Source: Patagioenas fasciata (lineage: Eukaryota; Chordata; Aves; Columbiformes; Columbidae). From it: a stretch of DNA of 64,000 bases. A program made the translations under genes and the position numbers. Of the stretch, positions 25,101 through 37,100 are shown piece after piece. Under the pieces are notes generated by a model, which was given only the letters and a program-made list of their open reading frames with translations, had not been told where the DNA came from and ran no database searches. The DNA lies in NCBI RefSeq assembly GCF_037038585.1, contig NC_092541.1:2477445-2541444 (forward strand). Direction: 5' to 3'. How positions within the stretch are numbered: the stretch's first letter is position 1; every line of letters starts with the position of its first letter.

Positions 25101-28100
25101 TTATGAAACTGCAGTAATAAACCGGGTTTGAGAGATCCTCTTGATGATAAACCCCTGCCGAGCTGCCGGCGGGGGGATCCGAGCGGCCGGTGCCACCGAC
25201 CCTGCGGCTGCTCTGGCCTGACGTGGCTCTCAGGGGGCCGTGCCTGCAGCACGGGGCAGGTTTTTGGGGACATCTCCCACCCCCATCTCGCAGCGAGGGA
25301 GGAGGGAGCTGCTGCTTGGGCTGCAAAGCCTGAAGAGCATCACCCAAAGCTCAGTTGGGCTCCGGTGCCGCTGGTGTCCCCAACCTCCAGGGAAGGAGGT
25401 GATGGATGTGTCCGGGCTGTGTCCCCGGCACGGGTGACATCTCTGCTGGTACGTAAGGAAGATGGATGGATGAATCGGCAAAGAGAGACGCGCTCCCCGA
25501 ACCCCCCACTGCTCGTGGAGGGGCTGGCCAGGATTTTCCGTGGGATTTTGGCTGTCGTGAGAGCCCTGCGCCCACCCAAGGAGCCACCCGAAGCCCCCGC
25601 GGACCGGGGGGCTGCGTCCCCTGTCCCACCGCAGCGCTTTGCCGCCCGCCGTGGGAGCTGTCCTGCGCCCGCGGGTAAGCCAAGGGACAGTCCCTGCGTG
25701 GGGGACACTTCCCGGAGTGTCACCTCACTGGTGACAGTGGGGACAGTGCTGAGATGGGGACCCTGGGGAGGCTCCGGCCACAGTGACCTAATTGGAAGCA
25801 GCCCCGGGAAGGACTTTCCAGGGATGTGCTGCTGCTCCAGCATCCCTGAGCGGGAGGAGAAACAACTCTGTGGAGGATTTGGGGTGCGGGTGTAATTATT
25901 GATATCCCCTTGGGGTGAGGCCAGGAAGGAAGGATTTGAGTGCACTAGGGGAGGTTTAGATTGGATATTAAGGAAAATTTCTTCGCAGGAAGGGTTGTTG
26001 GGCATTGGAACAGGCTGCCCGGGGCAGTGATGGAGTCACCATCCCTGGAGGGGTTGAACGGACGGAGATGAGGTTCTCAGGGACATGGGGTAGTGCCAGC
26101 ATGGGTTAAAGGTTGTTCTTGAGGGTCTATTACAAGCAAAATAACTCTGATTTACACTCCCTGTCATGCATGAACGAGCACAGAGGGGTTGAAGAAGCCC
26201 CCATACCCCAGTTGTCTGTTCCCTTATCAAACGCTCTCTGCCCGCTCCAGCCTGCGATCTGGAGGGGACGGTCACCAACGTGGGGACAGGTACACGTGTA
26301 TCTGCGGTGGCTTTTCCTCCGGTTCGCGGTACTGATGCTGCCTCCCCCCAGCTCACTCCGGAACCCGGTGACGGATGCTGGAGCGGATGCGGCACAACCG
26401 GGGGGCAGCAGAGCCCCCAGCAGCGCCCAGCGTTGCGCTGACCCCCGCGCAGCTTGTGCAGGGCTTTTCAAATCAGCCTTTTTAGTAGTCGGAGGAGAGA
26501 CAGGAGCTGGCGCGTTCTGCTCGCAGAGCATGTAATTAGGGAGCGGGGAGCTGCATGCTGATGTGCTGAGAGGAGGAGGAGGAGGGTGGGAAAGAGCCAG
26601 GGCTGCTAAACCCAGGGCTGGTGGAAGCAGCTGCAGCGAACCAGCCCCTTTTGCACCCCCTGAACCCCCGTCCCTGTGCTCAGGTCCCCTTGCTGTTCTC
26701 TGCACGGTGAGGAAGAGGAGCTGCAGCTCCTTCCTCCCAACCTGGCTGCTCCCAGCCCCATCACTGCTGCAGCCGGGGGATTTTGGGGTTCCCTGTCACC
26801 CCTCTTTTGTAGCTTGTGTTCTGGGGGGTTGTGACATGAAAGGAACAGGGGGACGGCAGCTCCCAAGGCTCTGCAGGCTGGGACAGGAGAAATTGCTCCG
26901 TCCGTGTCTCCCATCACTGCTGGTGTTTGGCAGAAGCTTCTCAGCCGGTGATGTTGGAGACCCTGGGATGATGCTCTGAGACCCTGGGATGATGCTCTCA
27001 GACCCACATCACCCTGTCCCCTGCTGGTAGAAGGGTCGAAGTGGCTCTGCTGGCATCTCTCCGGTGCCACCATCCCTGGGGTGTGTGGCACGTGGCGGAT
27101 GTGCCACCACGACCTGCCCCGTGCAGCGGTGACACTGAGACTCAGCGGAGATGAGGAGGGACCAGGATGTTCAGCTCTCGCTCGGATTCTGCTGTTGTTT
27201 TCTATATATGGGGGTGCCAGTCCCCTTGCCAGGGTGATGGAGCTGTGGGGGGAGCCGGATCATTGTTTTCTGGAGGAGGAAAGTGGGAGGATCAAGCTTT
27301 GGAGGGGAAGGATGTCCCTGTGGCATTTACTGAGTTTGGTGTCCCCTCCTGGCTCATTGCAAACCTCTTGTATGACCTTGAGCAGAGATTTGTGTCTGTA
27401 GCACACGCTGGAGTCCTGTCCTACATTAATACCACAATCAGTTGTTATAAAGCTAATATGTTGGGCTGATAAATAATTGAGGGGAAAGGAAAAACCCTCT
27501 ATGATTTGCTTAACAGGAGCTTGGGTAGGAAGGGAGGGGGGGAAAAAAAAGGAAGAGGAAAGAGATGAATAATGGATCAAGGTTAAATGGGGAGCAAAAT
27601 GAACACTTCAACACGGCAAATCCCTGCAACACGCGCTGCAGGTTGCCAAACTAGTGAGTGGCAGCAAAGGCAGCTTGTGGCCTCAGCCAGGGCGGTGTGA
27701 CATGGGCTCAGGTGGCACCAGACCCTCAAAAGTGGCTTTTTGGGCTGCGGTTGGGTGCCCCGGGTTCCTCTGCAGTTGAGTGTGGGGTTGGGGACCGCAG
27801 GGTGGCCTTGTCCCCTGAGGAGGTACCAGGAGTTTGTCACCACTCGCCTTGCGTGCGCTCGGCACAACTTCCTCAGTAATTAAAATTACAACATGTTCTT
27901 AATGAATTATTAGCAAAGGGATGAGTCCCTTTTGCTGTACTGGGTGTGTGACCCCCTGCCTGCCCTCCTACCTGGGATGGGGTGAGCTGTGCAATGGGGC
28001 AGGGATGGGGCAGAGCATCCCGTGGTGCTGGGTTTGGTACCCAAGAGCTGGGACGGGGCAGAGCATCCCGTGGTGCCGGGTTTGGTACCCAAGGGCTGGG

Positions 28101-31100
28101 ATGGGGCAGAGCATCCCATGGTGCTGGGTTTGGTACCCAAGAGCTGGGACGGGGCAGAGCATCCCGTGGTGCCGTGTTTAGTACCCAGGGGCTGGGATGG
28201 GGCAGAGCATCCCTTGGTGCCAGGTTTGGTACCCAAGAGCTGGGACGGGGCAGAGCATCCCGTGGTGCCGTGTTTAGTACCCAGGGGCTGGGATGGGGCA
28301 GAGCATCCCATGGTGCCAGGTTTGGTACCCAAGAGCTGGGACGGGGCAGAGCATCCCGTGGTGCCGTGTTTAGTACCCAGGGGCTGGGATGGGGCAGAGC
28401 ATCCCTTGGTGCCAGGTTTGGTATCCAAGGGCTGGGATGGGGCAGAGCATCCCGTGGTGCTGGGTTTGGTACCCAGGGGCTGGGACGGGGCAGAGCATCC
28501 CATGGTGCTGGGTTTGGTACCCAAGAGCTGGGACGGGGCAGAGCATCCTGTGGTGCCGTGTTTAGTACCCAGGGGCTGGGATGGGGCAGAGCATCCCTTG
28601 GTGCCAGGTTTGGTATCCAAGGGCTGGGATGGGGCAGAGCATCCCGTGGTGCTGGGTTTGGTACCCAGGGGCTGGGACGGGGCAGAGCATCCCATGGTGC
28701 CGGGTTTGGTACCCAGGGGCTGGGATGGGGCCGGGATAGGGGTGCAGACCCCCTGGCAGGGGTCTCCAGCACGACATGGCGGGACAGACATGCTGACGGG
28801 CAGACATGAGCCTCCCCCCACCCTGGCCCATATTTCATTTTCTTTTTGGTTTGTCCATGTGTCCGTGTCCCTCTGTCTGTGCTCTGTAGTGGTGCCCAGC
28901 TCCCGCATCTCGTCTGTGCCGTTTTAATGACCCCAACGCTGTTTTATTCATGTTTCGGTCTGAACATCGTGGTCCTGGTGGCATCCCAGCCCCTCCGGCC
29001 CTCCTGCTGCCCCATCCATCTGCTGCCACCACCGTCCCCAGGAGTGGTGACACCGCTACCATCGCAGGGGACAAACCCTGCACCCCCCAGTGTATCCCAT
29101 TGAGGGATCCCCCCGCTCCCAGCTGGGCTCAGCCATCACTCCTACCCCAAAACCCTATCTCCACCCTCAAATCTCAGCACCCCCCCTGCCCCATAGCAGC
29201 GGGGGCATCCCTGACCCCACTTTTCTCTCCCCGCCCGCGCAGATCCCGAGCGGACCAGCACCCACATGATCTCGGCAGATGATGCCGAGTACCCGCGGGA
29301 ATACCGGACCCTGGGCAACGGCACCCGGCGCTTCTCCAACGTGGGGCTGGTGCACACCTCGGAGCGGCGGCACACCGTCATCGCCGCCCAGAGCCTGGAA
29401 GCCCTCACCGGCCTCCAGAAATCCGAGATGGAGCGCAAGCGGGACGCCTTCATGGACCACCTGAAGAACAAGTACCCGCAGCACGCGCTGGCGCTGCGGG
29501 GACAGCAGGAGCGCCTGCGGGACCAGGTAAGGGACATCTTGGGGTGCAGGAGGACCCCGTCTGGCCCTTGGGGGCTGTCTGGAGGAGAGGAGGGTCAGTG
29601 GCTTTTATCATGAAGTATCACATATCTCTGGGTTTTCCCCAATGTAATGTGTTTAGAAGCACGTGTGAGCAGCACGCTCCCTCTGTCACCCTTCCTGGAA
29701 AATGCGCTGTGTGTTAGACCTGCTTTTGGTAATCAGAATGGTCAAAAAAAGCAATATATTGCAAAGGAAATCCTCTGGAAAGGTGACCATTCATAAAAAA
29801 ATACATACATCTCAAATTTAGCTTTATTTGATGGTGCATGAAATGGGTGGCTGTTTGCAGCAGCCTCAGTGGGGAGCATCCCATGGGTTTGAGGAAGAGC
29901 ATCCCATGGGTCTGAGGAAGAGCATCCCCTGGGTTTGGGGAAGAGCATCCCCAGGTCTGAGGAAGAGCATCCCATGGGTCTGAGGAAGAGCATCCCCTGG
30001 GTTTGAGGAAGAGCATCCCCTGGGTTTGGGGAAGAGCATCCCCAGGTCTGAGGAAGAGCATCCCCTGGGTTTGGGGAAGAGCATCCCCAGGTCTGAGGAA
30101 GAGCATCCCATGGGTCTGAGGAAGAGCATCCCCAGGTCTGAGGAAGAGCATCCCCTGGGTTTGAGGAAGAGCATCCCCAGGTCTGAGGAAGAACATCAGG
30201 CAAGGGACACCCAGTTTGGTCCCCACCTCCATGCGGGGATGTCCCTTTGTTGTGTGTTCCCTGGGGACTTGATCCTCCCTCAAGGACCAGGACAGTGCGT
30301 GACACATCTGGGCACCCTCGTGCTGAGCGCTCCCTGGGGACAATGTCCATCCTGTGTGGCCAGGGGTGTCCCCAGGCCAGGCGGCACCCGACTGCTTCTC
30401 CTCCGGGTGACAGTGACTCCGCAGCCCTGGGACAGCAATAAATCCCCACCTGAACTGTCACTTATACAAAAAGGCACCGGGGAGGGCGAGCGCGGAGCAG
30501 CCGGAGGATGCGGCTGGAAAGGAATCTTAGATCATCTCCAACCAGACACCTCCTGAGGGACGGAGCCGGCGGCTCCCAGACTTAGCGTGGTGGGAAGACA
30601 TTGAGTTTTGTAAGGAAAACCGGCATCGCTGCCTCCGATCCGCCGCCCGCTTCGCACCCGCCTGGTTCGGGGACCACCGGGGGGTCCCCGCTCGGCAGCC
30701 CCTCCCTTTGCAAAAAGCTGCTCTGCAAAGGGAAGCGGCCGAATCCTGTGCGGCTGCGGTGATTTGCACCAGCCCAGCATCCCAATTTTGGTTCATTATG
30801 GACTTTGCCATCGCTCTCGGCTGGAGCGGGGTCGGTGCCGCACACATGGTCCACATCTCCTTGTGAGCTGGAGCAGTGGATATTTCTCAGTAAATAACTA
30901 GAAATCTTTCCCTTATTATTACAATTTAAAGACATTATTTTTTAAGCAGTAGCTCTAAAAAGTTCCGGTTTGTGTTGACCTGGGGTCTGATAAAGCTTTG
31001 GAGGGTTTTGTAAGGTGAAAGGAAGATGATCTGGATTCTGGAATGATCTGCTTGCTTTCTTCACTCGGGGTCGTGGGTGCCCAGTGGGACTGGGGGGTCT

Positions 31101-34100
31101 GCGCATCTATTGGTCCCAATCAAACCCGATTTTCCCTGATTTTTCTTCATTTTCACTGCAGGTGGTAAATAATAACAGGGAGACAATGACATTGGAACCA
31201 CTAGAAACCCAGGGTGCCAACCTTTAGATGACATTGAGATCCAACACTCGGGGCTCGCCTGAGACATTTGGAACTTGCTTTGCTGCTCTAGGGGAGCCTG
31301 GCGGGTATTTTGGATCACGGGCTTTGTTAGTTTTTTATTATCTTTTAAAAAATTGCGTATGGGAGAGTTTACAAAATCAGAGGTGAATAGAAACATGTCA
31401 TAAATGTCAACATCCCTTTCAGCGCGGCAAAGCCTCCAGCAAAACGCCACTGTACTCGTGGATAGGAATGGGAAAGCGAGCGCAATATTAATTTTAATCG
31501 CATGTGTATATAACAGAGCAGAGAAAAAACCCCCACAAAAAAAAGGCGAATAATTGTACCAACACCCAACAGACTGCGAGCAAATCTGCGGAGAAGTCTG
31601 AGGCGGCTGGTAGCTGGTTTAAAACCCAGATGGGAAGATGCGTTAAATGGGCACGTTAATAATGAAAAGGATGGGAATGAGGAGCTGAATTTGGGGTCAA
31701 TCCGGCAAGAAAGGGATGGATGGGCAAGTTTCCCATCTCTGCGTGTGCACCGATGCCCTGGGAGCAGCCGAGTCCACCCCCGTGGTGGCCGATGCCGAAC
31801 GCATAGAAAGTTAAGAACATTTAGAGAAACAATATGAGGGTTCAAGGCAGTGACCCCATCGCCCCTCCCTATTTCCCGCATTATTCTGCACGGGGCTCCG
31901 AGGGAACGTAGCAACCAGGGCCGCGTGTTTTTACACCGACAAGTGATAAACCCTGGAAAACGAGGGATTACAAACCCTCGTAACCCGTTAAACACCCGCC
32001 CGCCAGCCGGATCACAATTAAGCCCTGTCTACTTGGGCACCTCGCAGCTCCTAAGCTGCAGCGTGAGGTTAAATACCGCAGCGGGGCTGGAGCAGGAACA
32101 TGCCTCTCTCAGGGCTAAAGAAAAGTCTATAAAAGCTGGGATTTAAGCTTGTCCAGTCCTGCTGCAGGGAAAAAATATAAATAAAGAAAGGAGAAAAGGC
32201 TGGGGCTGAGCGTTAACGTGTTGGCGGCTGCCTGACAGCAGCAGATTTGCAGCTGCCCAGAATAAATCCGACTTTGGAATGAATAAATAACAGGCGGCGC
32301 AGATGTATGGACAGGCCAGGCTGGGCACTCGCCAAGGGGCCCCCAGTATCGCTGCTGGGCGCGCTGGTGCGAGTGTGGCCGGGGCAATGTGGGGGTGCAG
32401 GCGGGCTGGGGAGGTGCTGCATTGCTGCAGCTTTGTGCCTCAGTTTCCCCAAATAAAGCGGGGGGGGGGGCTCGGCTGCTTCCCCACCCTGCAGCGGGGT
32501 GCGCTGCCACACTGGGGACCTGGCGGGGGCTGAGATTTGGGTGCATGTGGCTGGGTGTGCGAACAGGGCAGGACACGGAGCAATTTTTCGCATGGGTCGT
32601 TCTGAGTGGTGTTTTGCCCGGCTCTGGAGCTTCTGGGGTTCACAGCGCTGCATATGCTCGTGGTTTGGGCTGGGGGGGCAGGCGGGATGCTGGGGGCATT
32701 GTGGGGCGGCTGCAGCCCCCGATGCAACCTCTGGATGCTCGGAGCCAGATCCCACTGATTAAAGATATTAGAAGAATATTGCAACCGCACGCACCCCTGC
32801 GCCATTGCACCCCCAGTTGCCCCAGCACCCACCCCTTGCCCCTTTGCACCCCCAGATCCCCCAGCACTCTCTTGCCCTATTGCACCCCAGTTACCCTCTT
32901 GCACCCCCAGATCCCCCAGCACTCTCTTGCCCTATTGCACCCCAGTTATCCTCTTGCACCCCCAGTTTCCCCAGCACTCTCTTGCCCTATTGCACCCCAG
33001 TTACCCTCTTGCACCCCCAGATCCCCCAGCACTCTCTTGCCCTATCGCACCCCCAGTACCCCCTTGCCCCATTGCACCCCCAGTTATCCTCTTGCACCCG
33101 CAGTACCCTCTTGCCCCATTGCACCCCCAGCTCCCGCAGCACCCTCCTGCCCTATTGCACCCCCCAATTCCCCCCAGCACCCTCTAGCCCCAATGCACCT
33201 CCAGTTACCCTCTTGCACCCCCAAACTCTCCAAGCACCCCCTTGCCCCAATGCATCCCCACTTCCCGCCCCCTCAAGCCCCGCCCCCCAAGCTCCGCCCC
33301 CACCGTGCGCGCGCGCCCCCTCCTGGCCAGGAGGTCCCCCCGCCCCCCCCCCCCCCCCCCCCCCGCAGGTGGAGTCGCCGTTGCCGTGGCGACCGCGCCC
33401 CCTATCAGCGGCGGGCGCGCGCGGGGCCGGCGGCCGCAACGGCGGGAGGTGGCGGGAGGTGGCGGTTCCGCTCCGCGCGCAGCGGCCCCGGCCCCGCCCG
33501 CCCCCCCTACCCCCCCCCTCCGGACCCCCCCGGGCCGCGCTGCCCAGCCCAGCGGAGCGGAACGAACGGGAGGAGCGGGGCTCGTCCGCGCTGCGGAGCC
33601 CGGCCCGGCCTCACCTGCCGCAGGTACCGGGGAGCGGGGGGTGCGGTGCGGTGTCGCGGTCTCCTCCTGTCCCCCGGTGTCCGACTGTTGCGGTGCCCCC
33701 GCCTCCCTTTTCTCTGCTATCCTGGTGTTCCCCCCACCCCGGCGTTCCCTTTCCCGATCGTCCCGGTCCCCCTCGCCAACCGGTGCCCCCGATCGTGCCC
33801 TTCCCATGGCCGCGGGGCTCAGCCCCGGGTGGGGACACCCCCTTTTCCTCCCATTCCCCCCCTTTTCCTCCCATTTCCCCCCTTTTCCTCCCATTCCCCC
33901 CCTTTTCCTCCCATTCCCCCCCTTTTCCTCCCATTCCCCCCCTTTTCCTCCCATTCCCCCCCTTTTCCTCCCATTCCCCCCCTTTTCCTCCCATTCCCCC
34001 CCTTTTCCTCCCATTCCCCCCCTTTCCTCCCATTCCCCCCCTTTCCCCTCCAACCCTCCCTTTCCCTCCTGCCCCCCGACATTCCCTTTCCTGGGGCTCC

Positions 34101-37100
34101 CCCCGTCCCAGAGGGTGGCTGTTTGTGGGTCCCATCGTCCCTGCATTGCCCTTTGGTGCAGCAGCTGGGGGGGCTCCCCCTGCTCCTCCCGTTGCACATG
34201 GAGCCGTGCAACCCCCCGCCCACCAGCTCCCACCTTCCCAGGGCAGCTTCGTGTTGTCACCCGTGTCCCCGTCCCTCTGCAGGGGACAGCGCTCCCCTCT
34301 GCCCTTCTCGGGCTGCGGAGAGGGACAGATGGTGGCCTGGCCGTGCAGCATCCCTGCGCTACGCGGGGGCTTGTGTCACCTCCAGCTCGCTTGGCCGAGC
34401 ATCCTGCCTGCTGGGGGGGACCTGCTGGCACTGGGAGGACCCCCCGGGCATGTACCGGGGAGCGGGACCTGCATGATGGAGGAGCAGCTTGAGAGCATCT
34501 TGCTCCATCCTCCCGAGAGGTGCAGGGGCAGCTGGGCACACGGCGGGGTGCCCATGGCCGTGGCATGAGGTTGGCATCGCTTTGTCCTCGCGGGGCGTCA
34601 GGCCGGGCTGGGGGTGCCCCCATTGCACCTCCGGGGTGTGGGGTACCTGCGTTGCAGGACCCGCGGTGACGGGTGATGGAGGCTGTGGGACGTGAAGCGG
34701 TTTTGGGGAGCTCGCTGGGGTGAGACGTGGGGTCCTTGGGTCTGCTCTTGATCTCGGGTGTTGTGAACCGTGGCAAAGTGCTGTAATGGTGGAGGAGAAC
34801 GTGCCTGGCTGTCAGGAGTAACATGAACAAGCGTGTGTGTGTGTGTGTCCCTGCAACTGCAGCCTGAGCTGTCTCTATTGATTCTCTTATTTTTCCCTGG
34901 GTGGGAGCAGTTTCTGGCTGATTAAAAGAGACCTGGCCCACGTTTTGGCTGGGAAGCAGGTCCTGGGGAGTCACACAGAGGTCTGTGGGTCACCCCACTT
35001 CTCCTTGGGCTTTGTGCACAGAGCAGTGGGGAAGAAGGGCTTGAGATGCCTGAGAAGTGGGGAATAAATAGGTGATGGCAGCCTTGGGGTGGGCATCAAT
35101 GAGCCCGTGGTGTAATCCAGCAGGGAGATACCCAGTGGGTGCCCATCAGGAGCTGCATCCAACTCCATCTCAGTGGCAGGTGGGATGTTCTTGGGCTCCC
35201 AGTGCTCCCCAGTTTCTCACTGTGGTTTGGGGGATCACGGTGCCGGTGCTGCCATGGGGGTGTGGGTATTGCTGCCTCTCTGGCATGCACGTGTACATCC
35301 ATCCCCCTCCCGTCGCCGCCAAAAGTTTCCCACTGTTCCTAACCCCAATGCTGCCTGCTCCGCTGCCTGCTCCGCTGCCTGCTCCGCTGCCTGCTCCGCT
35401 GCCTGCTCCGCTGCCTGGTTTACCTTGCACGTCCCCATTGTGTTGGTCCACCTACGCCTTTGCCGTTGCCATAGCGACTCTGCAATCTGATCTGCCCAAC
35501 TTCTGTCTGATTTTCCTGCCTTCCCCCCAAAAAACCTTTGGCCCCGCTGCCTGGCTGCCCTTCCCACGCCCCGGGAGCAGGATGGGGGGTGGAGGAGACC
35601 GTGACCCCTGTTTTGGGGTGCACGGTCACTGCCAGCGCAGGGGACGGGCAGAAACCATCACGAGCAGGCTGGGGATGTGCTGAGCACCAAACCCAGACCC
35701 CAGGGAACCTGCAGCACAAGAAGAGCCCTTGACCTTGGCCGTGGGAGGTTTGAAAGCCCGAGCAGGCAGCGGCACAGCTGATCCTCAGCGGAGCGTTTGT
35801 CCCCATGAGTTGCTCTGAGCGGCCGTTGTTGCTGATGGGATTTGTGTTGGTGCCAGGGAAGGGTCAGGAGCGCATCTCGTGGTGGCCACCGGAGCATCTT
35901 TGGGCTGGGGGCTGGAGGGAAGTGCAGTAAAACCCAAGTCCCTGCCTTAATTTGGCTGTGTCTGGATGAGGAGCAGCAAAGCATTTGGTGGCCGTGTCAC
36001 CGTGGGGTCCGGGTTGGGTGGTCCCCAAGGCGACGGGTTTGATGGGAATTAGCCCTGGGGCTCCTGCATCCCATCTCGTGCCACAGTGGCCTCTCTCCTC
36101 TGTGCTTCGAGAGGCTCGAGAGCTCCTTTTGCAATAATTACGAGACCTCAGGTGACAGTATCTGCAATGCACAGCGGCGGTGTCGCTCTCCTCTCTATCT
36201 GGTTACTGTTTGCATTCGACTCTCCGTCTTGTCATCTCGCTATTGCCGCTGTAATTCAGTTTCTCTTGTGCTGGAAAGCATTTAAAAACCTTTAATAAGG
36301 AGAAACAGATTAAATTCACTTTGCTGTTATTTTTCAAGGAGATTTTTGTTTGTCAAGACATCCTGCCTGAGGGGGATTCTATCAGAAACTGGAACTCCTG
36401 AAAATGAGTTAATTAAAAAGCCAATGAAACTGCCTCTGTCCTTCCCTTCGCTGGAGCGTGCTGGGGATGCTGCTGCTGTCCATTTTCGAGGGACAAATTC
36501 GGTCCTGCCTTGTTAATCTCTAACAGATTTGTGTTCTAATTGCTAACCAGGGGAAGTTTGCCTTGGTCAAGGTGGTGACTCACTTGGATTTCTTGTACCT
36601 TCTGCTCTTCTCCTGGGACAATCACAAAGACTATATATATATATATATGTATATGTATGTATATTTTAAACTTAACTACGAAATATTCTCAGCCACATTT
36701 CATTCCCCCAGCTCTGGTTTTCCTCTTGGCCGCAGGTGCGTGTGTGTTTGCAGCTGCATCTCTCTGAGCACCCCTGTGTACACAGGTTCCCTCATTACCA
36801 GGAGCTCGTGGGACCATCACAACCCCCATTTTACCGCTTGCACACATCCTCCGGCCCCTGTGCACACACGTGTGCACACGCCTGTGCTCTGGGAGAGCCC
36901 CCAGTCCTAATTCATCCACCCCTTTGCAGCATCACGGCCGTGACTTTCATTGCAATTTTCATCTCAGCCTTTGTAATCCTTCCCACCTCCTGCCCAGCTC
37001 TGCTGCCAGCGAGCCGCCTGCTTTATCGGCTGTAACAAGGGCTGTCGCTTCAAATCCTCTCGCAGACCATTATCTCCCTTTGATGCTTTTGAAGAGCCAG

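Larger units (their letters stand above)
4025..29242 (+). other. SRCIN1: SRCIN1 intron 1 (25.2 kb)
   Basis: The large first intron runs from a GC donor to the acceptor CCCGCCCGCGCAG before 29243. I see no further SRCIN1 exon in it. It contains an (ATT)n tract (7097-7131), minisatellites at 18209-18826, 19766-20285 and 28003-28737, CR1 fragments at 16150-16352, 23955-24303 and 25905-26105, and AT-rich islands at 7480-7650, 11405-11560, 14826-14930, 16485-16745, 20850-21015 and 27395-27500. The islands stand out against GC-rich surroundings and may be conserved regulatory elements. The rest is GC-rich sequence in which I recognise nothing. Confidence 0.8.

Noticed and set aside
28003-28908. Open frames of 250-332 codons on both strands
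   Set aside because: They follow a 48-bp tandem repeat whose period is a multiple of three, have no domain features and appear in several frames at once.
32389-34974. Very long frames (695, 587, 589 and 416 codons) around the CpG island
   Set aside because: GC-rich sequence and C/T-rich repeats lack stop codons. The frames overlap on both strands, are low complexity and show no splice or domain evidence.
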